DNA of 64,000 nucleotides, from assembly GCA_002737345.1 (NCBI GenBank), contig NSIK01000010.1, positions 261,235-325,234 on the forward strand, given 5' to 3'. Source of the DNA: Nitrospirota bacterium. GTDB lineage: Bacteria; Nitrospirota; Nitrospiria; Nitrospirales; Nitrospiraceae. Positions within the stretch are counted from its first letter, which is position 1. The number at the start of each line of letters is the position of its first letter. The translations under genes were made by a program, and so were the position numbers. The notes beneath the pieces are model-generated. The model was given only the letters and a program-made list of their open reading frames with translations, was not told the origin of the DNA and made no database searches. This document shows, in pieces, positions 18,524 to 27,709 of the stretch.

Positions 18524-18650
18524 GCTGCTGAAACGGTCCGCCAGCGCTGCTCTCGCCTCGAAAGCATTCTCAACGTAGCCCAGAGGCTACGCCTCCGATG
18601 CTTTTATCGGCTGCGGCCTTGCGGGACGGCCTGTCTGTACAGCCGGCAGA
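18524..18650 (-). repeat. Nitrospira-type intergenic repeat, inverted copy
   Basis: Read on the minus strand this region shares the ordered blocks of the elements at 41490-41566 and 42381-42500: a GTCC(A/C)(G/C)AAGGCC-like start, a GCAG(C)CG block, a TACGTTGAG-like centre, and GGCGGACC...TTTCAGCAGCC at the end. It is more decayed than the other two copies. No ORF is supported inside it. Confidence 0.45.
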
Positions 18651-18698
18651 AGTGCAAGCTTATTTCACACAGCCTGCTCTAGTTGAATCGTTCTCGCT

Positions 18699-19817
18699 TT
18701 ACAGTGTCGCGACTTTCGGTAACCGATCCCGGACCTGCTCGATGGTGCGAAGCAGGGTCTGATGGGTTCGGCAGCCTGCAATGAGTTTCGCGTCGGAGAT
18801 CGTTACGGGTTTATAGGGTGCCACAAATTTATCTTTGAGTCTGGTGATACGAGCCACCGAGAGGTTTAACCGTTCGGGGGAAATCGTTCCAGCCGCGACC
18901 GCCTGTTCGATGGCTTTGAAGGCAGCGATCTCGCGATCACGGTCTTTGCAAATCAACAGCATGTCGCACCCTGCCAGCACTGCACGGACTGCGGCATCTT
19001 CCACTTCGTAATGGTCGATGATCGCATGCATCTCCAAGTCGTCCGTCAAGACCACCCCATCGTAGTGCAGCTCCTGGCGCAAGAAATTGGTGATGATGGC
19101 CGGCGAGAGCGTGGCTGGCAATTCCTTGTCGAGAGCTTGGTACAGGACATGGGCGGTCATCAGTGACGCGACCCCCTGTGCCACGGCTAGGCGGAACGGA
19201 GGGAACTCGATGGCCTCCAAGCGCTCCCGCGATGCCTCGACCACCGGAAGTTTCTTGTGGGAATCGACGCTCGTGTCGCCATGGCCGGGGAAATGTTTGC
19301 CGCAGGCCACGACCTTATTGTCTTGCAGTCCCGCCGCCGTAGCCAATCCCAGCTCACAGACCACATCCGGCGTCGTCCCGAACGCCCGGTCGCCAATGAC
19401 CGGATTGGCCGGATTGCAATTTACGTCGAGCACCGGCGCCATATTCATGTTCACGCCCACGGACCTCACCTCTTTGGCGATGGTGGCAGCGGCCGCATAG
19501 GCCAATTCGGTTGAATTGCAGCGGCCCAACACGCCGCAGGGCGGGAAAATCGTAAAGCCTTTCGGGAGCCGAGAGACGCGGCCGCCTTCTTGATCGATTG
19601 CGATCAAGAGCGGTGAATGGGGGCTACAGGCTTGCAAGTCGTTGGTCAGTTCGACCATCTGCTCGACGGATTCCAGATTCCGTGAGAACAGAATGACGCC
19701 GCCCGGCTTGTATTCTTTGATAAATGCCGCCAGATCCGGCGTCACCGACGTACCTAGAAATCCGACCATGAAGAGCTGGCCGATCTGATCTCGTATCGAC
19801 AGGCGATAGGGTCCCAC
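18699..19817 (-). CDS. nagZ: Beta-N-acetylhexosaminidase (glycoside hydrolase family 3)
   Basis: NagZ removes N-acetylglucosamine from anhydromuropeptides in peptidoglycan recycling. The protein has 372 residues with no signal peptide, fitting a cytoplasmic enzyme. The family signature is KHFPGHGDTSVDSHKKLPV (around residues 168-186), where the His of the DSH triad is the acid/base partner unique to NagZ. The nucleophile Asp is in VLTDDLEM. It starts 2 bases after the stop of pepA on the same strand, so the two are co-transcribed. Confidence 0.95.
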   Translation of the reverse strand: MGPYRLSIRDQIGQLFMVGFLGTSVTPDLAAFIKEYKPGGVILFSRNLESVEQMVELTNDLQACSPHSPLLIAIDQEGGRVSRLPKGFTIFPPCGVLGRCNSTELAYAAAATIAKEVRSVGVNMNMAPVLDVNCNPANPVIGDRAFGTTPDVVCELGLATAAGLQDNKVVACGKHFPGHGDTSVDSHKKLPVVEASRERLEAIEFPPFRLAVAQGVASLMTAHVLYQALDKELPATLSPAIITNFLRQELHYDGVVLTDDLEMHAIIDHYEVEDAAVRAVLAGCDMLLICKDRDREIAAFKAIEQAVAAGTISPERLNLSVARITRLKDKFVAPYKPVTISDAKLIAGCRTHQTLLRTIEQVRDRLPKVATL

Positions 19818-19819
19818 GA

Positions 19820-21331
19820 CTAGAGACTCCGATCAATCAGGTATTGCAGCAACAGCCTGGTTCCAATCGCGGAGGGTCCCTTCGGCACATAGGCCCGCTC
19901 CCGCTCGCTCCAATCCGTACTGGCGATATCAAGGTGGACCCAGGGGCAGTTCCCCACGAATTTGCTCAGGAAGAGCGCCGCGGTGATCATGCCGCCGCCT
20001 CGGCCTCCGATGTTGCGCATGTCGGCGACATCGCTCTTGAGCTGTTCAAAATACTCTTCCCAGAGAGGCATTTCCCAGACTCGTTCGCCGGCCTTCTGCC
20101 CGGATCGACGTACCTGTTCTTTCAGGGTCACGTCGTTCCCGAACATCCCAATCGCAAATTGGCCGAGCGCCACCACGCAGGCTCCCGTGAGCGTTGCAAT
20201 GTCGATCAAGGCTGCCGGCTTGTAGCGCATCGCATAGGCGAGGCCGTCGGCCAGGATGAGCCGGCCTTCCGCGTCCGTGTTCTGGACCTCGACCGTCTTT
20301 CCGGCCAGCGTCATGACGATATCGCCTGGCTTCATCGCTCGCCCGCCCGGCATATTTTCAGCCACAGGCAGGATACTGATAAGCCGCAAGGGGAGTTTGA
20401 GCCGGGCCGCCGCTCGGATCGCGGCGAGGACTTCGGCTCCGCCCGTCATATCGGCTTTCATATGTTCCATATTTTCGGCAGGCTTCAGCGAGATTCCTCC
20501 CGTGTCGAAGGTGATCGTCTTCCCGACCAGTACGACCGGACGTTCGTCTTTTTTCTTGGCTCCGTTATATTCCAGGATGATGAACTTGGGCGGCTCCTGG
20601 CTTCCCCGCGCCACACCGAGCAGCGCCCCCATGCCCAAGCGCTCCATGTCTTTCTGTTCGAGAATCTTGATCCTGATCTTTTCGGCCTTGGCGATGGCCT
20701 TCGCTTCATCGGCCACCATGGTCGGGGTTAGGACGTTGGAGGGATGGTTGCAGAGGTCTCGGACAAAGACGGTGGCTTCTGCCGTGGCGACGCCGCGGCG
20801 GATCCCTTCGGCAACCTCCCGCAACTGACTATTTTGCGGGATGAGCACCTTCATCTCCGCGACGGTATGATCCGAGGTGGCCTCGCTCCGATAGACGGTG
20901 AATTGATAACTGCCCAGGATCGCGCCTTCGACCATCGCTTGCGCAACCTCGAGCGATGACATCCCGCTAGGCGTCACTGTTGGGAGCGCCACAGTAAAGG
21001 ACTGGACTTTTGCCTGCCGGACTCGTTTCGCGGCCGAGCCCATTGCCTGCCGGATCGTCTCCAGTGTGACCGTGCTCTTCTTGCCCAAGCCGACCAGGAT
21101 CAGCCGCTGGGCGGGCACCTTGCCCTGGGTGTGATAGAGCAAGACTTCGTTGGCCTTGCCCTCGAACTCCTTGGATTGCAGGAGCTTGCGCAGCGAGCCT
21201 CCGAGGGCCCGATCGAGCAGGGCCGCATCTTGCTTGGCCAAGCTTTCTCCCTCGCAATGCGTGAGCACCAACACCTCTGTAGATGTTGCCTCCGCTTTTC
21301 CAACCTGCGATTTGACCTGTAGGATCTTCAT
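19820..21331 (-). CDS. pepA: Leucyl aminopeptidase (M17 family)
   Basis: 503 residues. The N-terminal half is the variable domain; the C-terminal catalytic domain has the two-zinc site: Lys and Asp in VGKTITFDTGG, Asp in MKADMTGG, and Asp-x-Glu in the NTDAEGRLILADGLAYA signature. It releases N-terminal residues from peptides, in some bacteria also acting as a DNA-binding regulator. queE lies 22 bases upstream, nagZ 2 bases downstream. Confidence 0.96.
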   Translation of the reverse strand: MKILQVKSQVGKAEATSTEVLVLTHCEGESLAKQDAALLDRALGGSLRKLLQSKEFEGKANEVLLYHTQGKVPAQRLILVGLGKKSTVTLETIRQAMGSAAKRVRQAKVQSFTVALPTVTPSGMSSLEVAQAMVEGAILGSYQFTVYRSEATSDHTVAEMKVLIPQNSQLREVAEGIRRGVATAEATVFVRDLCNHPSNVLTPTMVADEAKAIAKAEKIRIKILEQKDMERLGMGALLGVARGSQEPPKFIILEYNGAKKKDERPVVLVGKTITFDTGGISLKPAENMEHMKADMTGGAEVLAAIRAAARLKLPLRLISILPVAENMPGGRAMKPGDIVMTLAGKTVEVQNTDAEGRLILADGLAYAMRYKPAALIDIATLTGACVVALGQFAIGMFGNDVTLKEQVRRSGQKAGERVWEMPLWEEYFEQLKSDVADMRNIGGRGGGMITAALFLSKFVGNCPWVHLDIASTDWSERERAYVPKGPSAIGTRLLLQYLIDRSL

Positions 21332-21353
21332 TCACGTCTCCTTGTTCGAGTTG

Positions 21354-21989
21354 TCACACTCCGCGCATATCCGGTGCCCATATGTATTTGTGCATCTGTA
21401 ACTGAAAACGGACCGGCAGCCGGTCGGCCAGGATCCATTCCGCCAGCTGCCGCAGATCGAGCGAGCCGAAGACCGGACTGAAAAGTACTGAGCAGCGGTC
21501 CGCCAAATGGTGGCGGGCAAGAATCTCTTTGGCCCAATCATAGTCGGCTCGATCGGCCAGGACGAATTTTGCTTCATCCTTGGCGGTGAGCCCGGCAAGA
21601 TTGGGCCAATGCATCCGTTCTGTCATGCCGCTTCCCGGGCATTTCACATCCAGGATGATATGGACCCGGGGGTCGACCGGCGCGATCTCGATGCTGCCGC
21701 TGGTTTCCAGGAGGACGGTGTAGTCGGCATCGCAGAGTCTGGCCATGAGGGGCAGGCTCTCAGTCTGCGCGAGTGGCTCCCCCCCCGTGACCTCCACGAG
21801 ACGGCACCCATAAGTCTGCACCTTGGCTAGGACCTCATCGATCGAGCAGTCGTGCCCTCCGTAAAAAGCGTAGTCGGTGTCGCACCAGGTGCAGCGGAGC
21901 GGGCAGCCGGTCAGCCGCACAAATACGCAGGGCTGTCCCGCGTAGCTGGACTCGCCTTGAATGCTATGGAAGATCTCGGTCACTCGCAT
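21354..21989 (-). CDS. queE: 7-carboxy-7-deazaguanine synthase
   Basis: Radical SAM enzyme of queuosine biosynthesis that contracts the ring of 6-carboxytetrahydropterin. It has 211 residues. The cluster-binding motif is C-P-L-R-C-T-W-C (C-x3-C-x2-C), preceded by the family's SIQGESSYAGQPCVFVRLTG region. A TGGEPL motif follows at about residue 70, typical of radical SAM folds. It is first in the queE-pepA-nagZ unit. No other queuosine genes are in the window. Confidence 0.95.
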   Translation of the reverse strand: MRVTEIFHSIQGESSYAGQPCVFVRLTGCPLRCTWCDTDYAFYGGHDCSIDEVLAKVQTYGCRLVEVTGGEPLAQTESLPLMARLCDADYTVLLETSGSIEIAPVDPRVHIILDVKCPGSGMTERMHWPNLAGLTAKDEAKFVLADRADYDWAKEILARHHLADRCSVLFSPVFGSLDLRQLAEWILADRLPVRFQLQMHKYIWAPDMRGV

Positions 21990-22071
21990 GTCATGCTCGT
22001 ATTGGAAAGTCGGAACGTCGTTACGTTATCAAGGCTCAGAGGTTCGACGTTCAGACTTGATGGTTGCGTGC

Positions 22072-22884
22072 TCATGTCCATTCCGTCACAGGCCAACCGC
22101 GGCGGCGCGCGATGCGTCTCATGCCTCGAATCGGGTTGACGACTAGGGGGTAGCCGACCAGCTCCAGGAGGTCGCTGTCGCCAGGGCTGTCTCCGTAAGC
22201 GTAGGATTCGGCTAGGTCGAGGTCCATTTCCTGAGCATGGGCGAGGATCACCTCCCGTTTACCACGGCCATAGGGCAGGGGGGGGATCAAGGCGCCGGTA
22301 TAGAGGGAATTGTGCTGTTCCAGTTTTGCCGCGAAAATTGTAGGCACGTTCAAGAATGCTGCAAGGGGCGCAATTAAAAAGTCCGGCGCGCCGGTCACAA
22401 GAATCAGTTGATGTCCGGCCCGTCGATGGGCGTCCAGCTTGGCGCAGCCCTGCAGGGCCAGCCGGTCGATCATCTCCGTCTGACAGAACTCCTTCGCATA
22501 GGATTCAATATCGGCGGGTCGCTTGCCCGTCAAATAGACTTTTCGTTCCCGGAGCGAGTGCAGCGAGAAGGGGGGCACATGCCTGGCCAGCCAGGCCATC
22601 GTCCCGCTCAGCTCGCCCCAGCCCACTAGGCCGCGCCGCCAGAGAAACCGGAAAAACCGTACTTCGCTGGCCTCTCCTGGCAGGAGCGTGTTGTCGACGT
22701 CGAACAATGCCGCGACGGACCCTTTGGCCCGTCGTTTAACGACATTGTCACATGTAGAAGTCAGGATCTGGTGGCTCTGCACAACGTTGGAGGATCCGGT
22801 GAGTATCTGCCGACCGATTCTACCGGACACTCTATTGATTGACAAGGATTTTGCCCCACTTCTATAATGCCTCTCGCTTGTCAT
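22072..22884 (-). CDS. HAD-IB family hydrolase (SerB-like)
   Basis: Haloacid-dehalogenase phosphatase. Motif I is ALFDVDNTLLPG (nucleophile Asp near residue 62), motif II is LILVTGAP, and motif IV is YGDSPGDSDLL. The cap region resembles phosphoserine-phosphatase-like HAD-IB enzymes, acting on a small phosphorylated substrate. The frame from ATG 22884 is preceded by AGGAGG, which supports it, yet the first ~48 residues look unlike the family and overlap the promoter of the divergent tRNA-Leu. A later GTG start is possible. Confidence 0.8.
   Translation of the reverse strand: MTSERHYRSGAKSLSINRVSGRIGRQILTGSSNVVQSHQILTSTCDNVVKRRAKGSVAALFDVDNTLLPGEASEVRFFRFLWRRGLVGWGELSGTMAWLARHVPPFSLHSLRERKVYLTGKRPADIESYAKEFCQTEMIDRLALQGCAKLDAHRRAGHQLILVTGAPDFLIAPLAAFLNVPTIFAAKLEQHNSLYTGALIPPLPYGRGKREVILAHAQEMDLDLAESYAYGDSPGDSDLLELVGYPLVVNPIRGMRRIARRRGWPVTEWT
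22839..22868 (+). promoter_or_regulatory. Sigma-70 promoter of tRNA-Leu(GAG)
   Basis: Perfect hexamers TTGACA (22839-22844) and TATAAT (22863-22868), 18 bases apart. The expected start near 22875 is about 27 bases before the mature tRNA. Confidence 0.85.
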
Positions 22885-22901
22885 CTGAGTGACCTCCTAA
22901 T

Positions 22902-22985
22902 GCCGAAGTGGTGAAATGGCAGACACGCACGTTTGAGGGGCGTGTGGCGCAAGCCGTGCGGGTTCAAGTCCCGCCTTCGGCACCA
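22902..22985 (+). tRNA. tRNA-Leu (anticodon GAG)
   Basis: Acceptor GCCGAAG/CTTCGGC, discriminator A and encoded CCA. The anticodon stem CACGT/GCGTG closes a loop TTGAGGG, giving GAG. It has a long variable arm and a T arm with GGTTCAAGTCC. One base of the anticodon stem is a T-G pair. Confidence 0.94.
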
Positions 22986-23296
22986 ACTCAAGTTCGCTCT
23001 TCCCGGCGACTCTTTCCTCGGATCGAGTTGCCGGGGCCGAACGCCGTTCCTCTCCCTCAAGTTACTTCGCATCGTGCGCCGCCCCGACCAGGGCCCTGAT
23101 CTGGGCAGTAGGTCTTCATCCGTAGGAGAGGATTACGCAGCTGGCATTTCTGTTGAGGATAATCGGGGGCCTGCGCTGATGCGGTTTCTACGGGTTGCTC
23201 TGCGCCCACGAACCTGGTTCTCCGTTGTCACCTTCATTGACAACTATGCCACCAGAACTCACACTGGCCCCCCATTCACGGAAAAGAACGTTTAGT
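22986..23296. other. Intergenic region, nothing recognised
   Basis: About 310 bases between tRNA-Leu and the next gene. Open frames extend through it but without ribosome sites or recognisable proteins. No clear terminator was seen directly after the tRNA. Confidence 0.4.
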
Positions 23297-23695
23297 ATGG
23301 CTATTGGCTGGTGGAGCCCTCAACTCAATGCTTTATTGGGTAGTCTCGTCGTGGCAGCGGGCGCCTGGTTGGCCTGGGACTCGTTTTCGCTCTGGGGAAT
23401 CGTGTTCGTTGTAGGGGCCGCAGCAGGACTGTTGCTTTGGCAGGGGCGGACGATCGGATTGGTTTGGGCCTGGGCCACTTTGTTGCTGGGCCTGGAGAGT
23501 CTGGCCTGGCCGATCGTGACGATGGTGCAGGTTCGCTCGATCACGATGGAGCCGACCGACGAACAGATGGGGGCGATCCTCTCAGCCGTTCTGACTGGAA
23601 TTTTTTCAGCGGTTTTTTGGATCACGTTTGCCTACGGGCTCTTTAAGCGAGCCAGCCAGCCCTCCTCTTCCGTCTCAACCGAAACGCTCCCGTAA
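23297..23695 (+). CDS. Hypothetical integral membrane protein
   Basis: 132 residues from ATG 23297; the longer frame from 23195 lacks a start signal. Four hydrophobic segments, roughly residues 11-27, 33-47, 53-75 and 93-113, rich in Trp, Ala and Gly. Function and family not recognised. It converges with the PriA-like gene 13 bases away. Confidence 0.6.
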   Translation: MAIGWWSPQLNALLGSLVVAAGAWLAWDSFSLWGIVFVVGAAAGLLLWQGRTIGLVWAWATLLLGLESLAWPIVTMVQVRSITMEPTDEQMGAILSAVLTGIFSAVFWITFAYGLFKRASQPSSSVSTETLP

Positions 23696-23708
23696 GAATC
23701 GATAGTCC

Positions 23709-26030
23709 CTACCACATCTCGATCGGATCGACGTCGACATCGAACTTAATGGACCGGCGGTGGTGGGTCCGTTCCATGTCTTTGACCGTGGTCCGCACCA
23801 CCTCGATTCCCGTTTGTCGTTCGAGCGATTTCACGAGAATTTGCCACCGATAGCGGCCCCGGAGTTTTGTCACAGGAGAGGGGGCTGGCCCGAGGATTAT
23901 GAGAGGGCCTGGGCGACCCATTAATGGAGCTATCGGCCGGGTCTTTCTCTCAGAGGTTTGGCCTGCCACGGCAGGCGATGCGCAGGCGGTGAGTCGAGCC
24001 GCCCAGGCTGTGGCCGCGTCGCGCACCATGTTTCCATCGGTCCCCGAGACGAGGAGGGCGATTAGATGGACCGAGGGAGGATAGCCCAAGGCTCCTCGAT
24101 GGGACAGTTCCTCCGAGAGGAAGAGGGATTCGTCATCTTGCGCTACGGCCTGAATCGCATGGTGCGAGGCTAGAGAGGTTTGCAGGATGACCTGGCCTCC
24201 GGCTCCTGCCGGATCGGCGAGTGCTACGGCATCGAGCAAGGTGTGATAGGTGCGTTCGGCTGATCGGAAATCCGGCACGCTGAGTCCTGCGTCCGCTTGC
24301 ACAATTCCGACGAGGCCCATGGTCGGAAGCGGTCCGCGCCGCAAGAGCAGTTGTGTGCCGACGATGATATCCCATTCCCCTCGGTCGATTTTTTGCCAGA
24401 GGGCCTTGGCCTCTGCCGGCTTTTTCATGGTATCTCCATCGAGCCGGATCACGGCTGCGTGGGGAAACAATCGCTTGGCATCCTCTTCGACCCGTTCTGT
24501 GCCCTCTCCAATCAATTGGATGCGGGGGCCGGAGCAGGAATGACAAGTGTCCGGGATGGACGATCTCTCCCCGCAATAGGAACAGAGCAGGCGATCCGTC
24601 TGTCGAGAATACATCAGTGCTACGCGGCAGGCGGGACAGCGGGGCACCTGGCCGCAGTCGCGACAGACGAGGGCGCCGGCATAGCCCTTCCGATTGAGAA
24701 ACAGGAGGACGCCGGCCTTGCGGCTGATCGTCTGTTGGATGGCCCGAATGAGCGGCTGGCTCAGTACCGTGCCGTACCCTTGCTTGCGGAGATCCACGAC
24801 CTGCACGGCAGGCCGCGTATCGGAGGGTATGGACGTGTAGATGAGGACTCCTCCCTGTTCCACGTTCGCCCTGGTTTCAAGGAAAGGATGGGAAGAGCTT
24901 AGAATCAGCACCGTTCGTTCAGTTTGGGCCCTCAGCCAGGCCACGTCCCTTGCATGGTAGCGGGGCTCCTGCGCTTCTTTGAACGCCGCATCTTCTTCTC
25001 CCTCGACCCACATCGCTCCGATAGCAGTCAGCGGGAGGAAAATAGCCGACCTGGTGCCTACGATCACTCGAACGACCTGCCGATGGATCTGATCCCAGAG
25101 CTCGGCTTTCGCCTGGTCCGACAGTCCGCTATGGAAGCAGGCCGGAGCAATGTTCCGTTTATCATCACGGATCAAGTCCGCCACCCATTGAGCCCGCTCT
25201 GCTTCACCTACGAGGATCAGGATCGTTTGCCCGCGATCGAGTATCAGCCGAATGGTCTGCTGTAAAAGCTTCAATCGATCGGCCCAAGGAGCCTGCACCA
25301 GAACTCGGGAGGGGCCAGGATTGTTCAATGTCTCAAAAAGCGGTTCCGCCCACAGGGGGGCCTGGTCGGAGCAGAGCGGCGCGGCATGGTCGGGATGAGT
25401 CAAGCTCAGCTGTGAGGACGGTTGGGCACTCGGCGTTGTCGAAGCAGAGGGTGAGCCATGAACTTCTCGCACCCATCCCCGTGCCGTGAGGTCTTGCAAT
25501 AGGTCGGCAAGACCTGAGCGGCGGTAGGATTTGCGAAGTCCCGACGGCGCTTTATGCAGTTTGACGAGCAGCGCCCGTTCCTTCACCGAGCAGGGTTCGC
25601 GCGCCGCAACTGCGGCCTTCCCCTGCTCCGTTAGTTGGTAGTGGCTGATCGGTTTTTGTGGCTTGGCAGTTGGAGGCAGCACCAGCCTGAGACATTGTCC
25701 CCATGGCGCGACATATTGCTCGGCCACTTGTCGTGAGAGTTGGAATAGGTCGGGCGACACATCCGTTGCGGTCCCTTCGGGGAGCAATGAGTCAATCTCT
25801 TTGAGGCGTGTCAGGCTCAGGCCATAGGGCAGCGTAGGGGAAAGAGTGACGACCGCTCCTTGGAGCATGGCTCGACCGAAGGGCACAAGCACGCGATGGC
25901 CGATGCGTAGCGTCGGCCTGAGCGACAGGGGCACGATATAGGTAAAGGGGCCTGCCAGATGTCGCGGGACGATGACGTCTGCGAACAGAGCCTCAGGCTC
26001 AGTGCGGGGAGGGGCTTGGGTCGAAATCAT
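23709..26030 (-). CDS. priA: PriA-like primosomal protein with degenerate helicase motifs
   Basis: 773 residues from ATG 26030. PriA restarts stalled replication forks. The N-terminal DNA-binding domain (ADVIVPRHLAGPFTYIVP) and the eight-Cys zinc site (Cys456, 459, 465, 468, 483, 486, 496, 499) are intact, as is the PDFRSAERTYH block. The ATPase motifs are not. The Walker A position reads QAPWADRLK (residues 246-254) instead of a GxxGSGKT loop. The DEEH box reads VEGEED (342-347). The SATPS motif reads SSSHP. The motif VI arginines (GRAGR in active PriA) read ALADPAG near residue 600. It is probably a non-helicase primosome or fork-binding protein. The frame is intact, so this is not a pseudogene. 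Confidence 0.88.
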   Translation of the reverse strand: MISTQAPPRTEPEALFADVIVPRHLAGPFTYIVPLSLRPTLRIGHRVLVPFGRAMLQGAVVTLSPTLPYGLSLTRLKEIDSLLPEGTATDVSPDLFQLSRQVAEQYVAPWGQCLRLVLPPTAKPQKPISHYQLTEQGKAAVAAREPCSVKERALLVKLHKAPSGLRKSYRRSGLADLLQDLTARGWVREVHGSPSASTTPSAQPSSQLSLTHPDHAAPLCSDQAPLWAEPLFETLNNPGPSRVLVQAPWADRLKLLQQTIRLILDRGQTILILVGEAERAQWVADLIRDDKRNIAPACFHSGLSDQAKAELWDQIHRQVVRVIVGTRSAIFLPLTAIGAMWVEGEEDAAFKEAQEPRYHARDVAWLRAQTERTVLILSSSHPFLETRANVEQGGVLIYTSIPSDTRPAVQVVDLRKQGYGTVLSQPLIRAIQQTISRKAGVLLFLNRKGYAGALVCRDCGQVPRCPACRVALMYSRQTDRLLCSYCGERSSIPDTCHSCSGPRIQLIGEGTERVEEDAKRLFPHAAVIRLDGDTMKKPAEAKALWQKIDRGEWDIIVGTQLLLRRGPLPTMGLVGIVQADAGLSVPDFRSAERTYHTLLDAVALADPAGAGGQVILQTSLASHHAIQAVAQDDESLFLSEELSHRGALGYPPSVHLIALLVSGTDGNMVRDAATAWAARLTACASPAVAGQTSERKTRPIAPLMGRPGPLIILGPAPSPVTKLRGRYRWQILVKSLERQTGIEVVRTTVKDMERTHHRRSIKFDVDVDPIEMW

Positions 26031-26076
26031 GCGGCATTGTAGCAGCAGTAGAAAAGTGGGCACAACGCAAGAGAAG

Positions 26077-26106
26077 GGAGGGTTGACGCGATCGCGTCAA
26101 CCCTCC
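26077..26106. promoter_or_regulatory. Perfect 30-bp palindrome upstream of priA
   Basis: Fifteen bases on each side of the centre at 26091/26092 are perfectly complementary with no loop; the core is GACGCGATCGCGTC. It lies 47 bases upstream of the PriA-like gene start. It has no T-run, so it looks more like an operator or protein-binding site than a terminator. Confidence 0.5.
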
Positions 26107-26408
26107 GCACGATGGGCTGTGAGTTGACTGGAGAGGGAGGGCCGGAACCTCGGAGCTTTGAGCCGAGTCTTCTTGGTCAGGTGATGGAAGAATCGCGTTC
26201 TGGACCGTTGTTGCAGGTACAGAAAATGGGTCGACTGTGGACTAATCCGTTGGAGCTGCCGGGCTCGTTACGTCCATTGCAGCGAAAGGAGTGCACTCAA
26301 ACTACAAGCCAGTAGTCCTGCATGCAAGAATATTGAGGATTTGTCTCGTTGACCCGCCAATTCCCCCGATGCTAAGGTGCTTGTGGATCGATTGCTCACA
26401 GATCGGGA
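26107..26408. other. Intergenic region, nothing recognised
   Basis: About 300 bases upstream of the PriA-like gene. No recognisable protein or RNA. Several overlapping frames are open in this GC-rich stretch, none with a start signal. Confidence 0.35.
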
Positions 26409-26624
26409 ATGTCCATGGCTCCTGACAGACCTTCCGCCGACAAGGCCCCGCGCCAGACTCCTCCTCGTATCGAGACCCAGATTCACCGCCGGAAGAAGGC
26501 CAAGGCCTTTTCGTCCCTGGAGCCTGAGTGGGACCAAATCGACCAGGCGCCTCCCTCCCATCTGCGTATGCTTTCAGGCCGCATGGCCCCAACCCCGCCG
26601 AACCAGGCAAAAAAATCTTCGTAG
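26409..26624 (+). CDS. Possible small basic hypothetical protein
   Basis: 71 residues, or 69 from the in-frame ATG at 26415. The composition is plausible for a real protein: a charged, Pro-rich N-terminus, a basic patch IHRRKKAKAFSSLEPEWDQI and a polar tail. No domain is known and no strong ribosome site is seen. It lies upstream of the nuo operon on the same strand but 170 bases away. Confidence 0.35.
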   Translation: MSMAPDRPSADKAPRQTPPRIETQIHRRKKAKAFSSLEPEWDQIDQAPPSHLRMLSGRMAPTPPNQAKKSS

Positions 26625-26797
26625 AGCTTCTTTTAACGGATGGTCGACCTCTGCTTTCCTGTGACGCCCCGCGCAAGGCAGCCGCGTCTAGGACTTTCGG
26701 GTTTCGGCCATAGGTCCTTTGGGCGCTTGCTATCGCCGCGATTCAGAGTCTAAGATTTCCCTCTCATTTGTACGCAAGGTGTTGAAAGGTCAGCCCT

Positions 26798-27181
26798 ATG
26801 AGCGGTTTCGAGTTACTCCTTGAGTACCTAGCCCGATACTTTCCGATTTTGCTGTTTATTTTCGTGGCGCTGGCGTTTGGCGTGGTCACGTTGCTACTCA
26901 GTTATTTGGTCCAGCCCAAGTATCCGGAACCGGAGAAACTCACTACCTATGAGTGCGGATCGGAGCCGTTTTCCGATGCGCGCATGCCGTTCCCGGTCCG
27001 GTATTACATCTTTGCGATGCTCTTCGTGATTTTCGATATCGAAGTGATCTTTCTCTATCCGTGGGCGGTGGTGTTCACCAAGATCGGGCTTATCGGACTG
27101 ATCGAAATGCTGATTTTTATCGGGTTGTTTCTGGTAGCCTACATTTACGCCTGGCGCAAGGGAGCTCTGGAATGGGACTGA
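26798..27181 (+). CDS. nuoA: NADH-quinone oxidoreductase subunit A
   Basis: Membrane subunit of complex I at the interface with the peripheral arm. It has 127 residues and three transmembrane helices. The conserved cytoplasmic loop between helices 1 and 2 is visible ([20 protein letters not shown]). It is the first gene of the nuo block. Its stop overlaps the nuoB start by about 10 bases. Confidence 0.96.
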   Translation: MSGFELLLEYLARYFPILLFIFVALAFGVVTLLLSYLVQPKYPEPEKLTTYECGSEPFSDARMPFPVRYYIFAMLFVIFDIEVIFLYPWAVVFTKIGLIGLIEMLIFIGLFLVAYIYAWRKGALEWD

Positions 27182-27699
27182 TCCAAATCGGTCGGCACGA
27201 CAAGGATGGCACGCCGGACGTCGTGACCACCACGATCGAAAAAGCTGTCAATTGGGCCCGCAAGGGTTCGCTCTGGCCGATGACGTTCGGGCTGGCCTGT
27301 TGCGCGATCGAGATGATGGCCGCCGTGTCGTCACGCTACGACATGGACCGGTATGGAGCCGGCGTCTTTCGGGCCTCGCCACGGCAGTCCGACTTGATGA
27401 TCGTGGCCGGGACCGTCTGCCGCCGAATGGCGCCAGTCATCCGGAAAATTTACGACCAGATGCCGGAGCCGAAATACGTCATTGCGATGGGCTCCTGCGC
27501 CACGTCGGGGAATATCTACGACAGTTACAGTGTCGTTCAGGGTGTCGATCGTTTTGTGCCGGTGGATATCTATGTGCCGGGCTGTCCTCCGACGCCGGAG
27601 GCGCTCTTCGACGGCATCCTGAAATTGCAAGAGCGGATCATGCAGAAGCGCGTATTCCTGAGACAGCCAGAGCAGGTCAGGCCTGGGTATAAGGTATAG
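27172..27699 (+). CDS. nuoB: NADH-quinone oxidoreductase subunit B
   Basis: Carries cluster N2, the last iron-sulfur centre before quinone. It has 175 residues from ATG 27172, overlapping the end of nuoA. The ligands are in ACCAIEMM (two adjacent Cys), MGSCATSG and [11 protein letters not shown]. The start is chosen because the longer upstream frame runs through nuoA in another frame. Confidence 0.97.
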   Translation: MGLIQIGRHDKDGTPDVVTTTIEKAVNWARKGSLWPMTFGLACCAIEMMAAVSSRYDMDRYGAGVFRASPRQSDLMIVAGTVCRRMAPVIRKIYDQMPEPKYVIAMGSCATSGNIYDSYSVVQGVDRFVPVDIYVPGCPPTPEALFDGILKLQERIMQKRVFLRQPEQVRPGYKV

Positions 27700-27709
27700 G
27701 GTTCGATCC

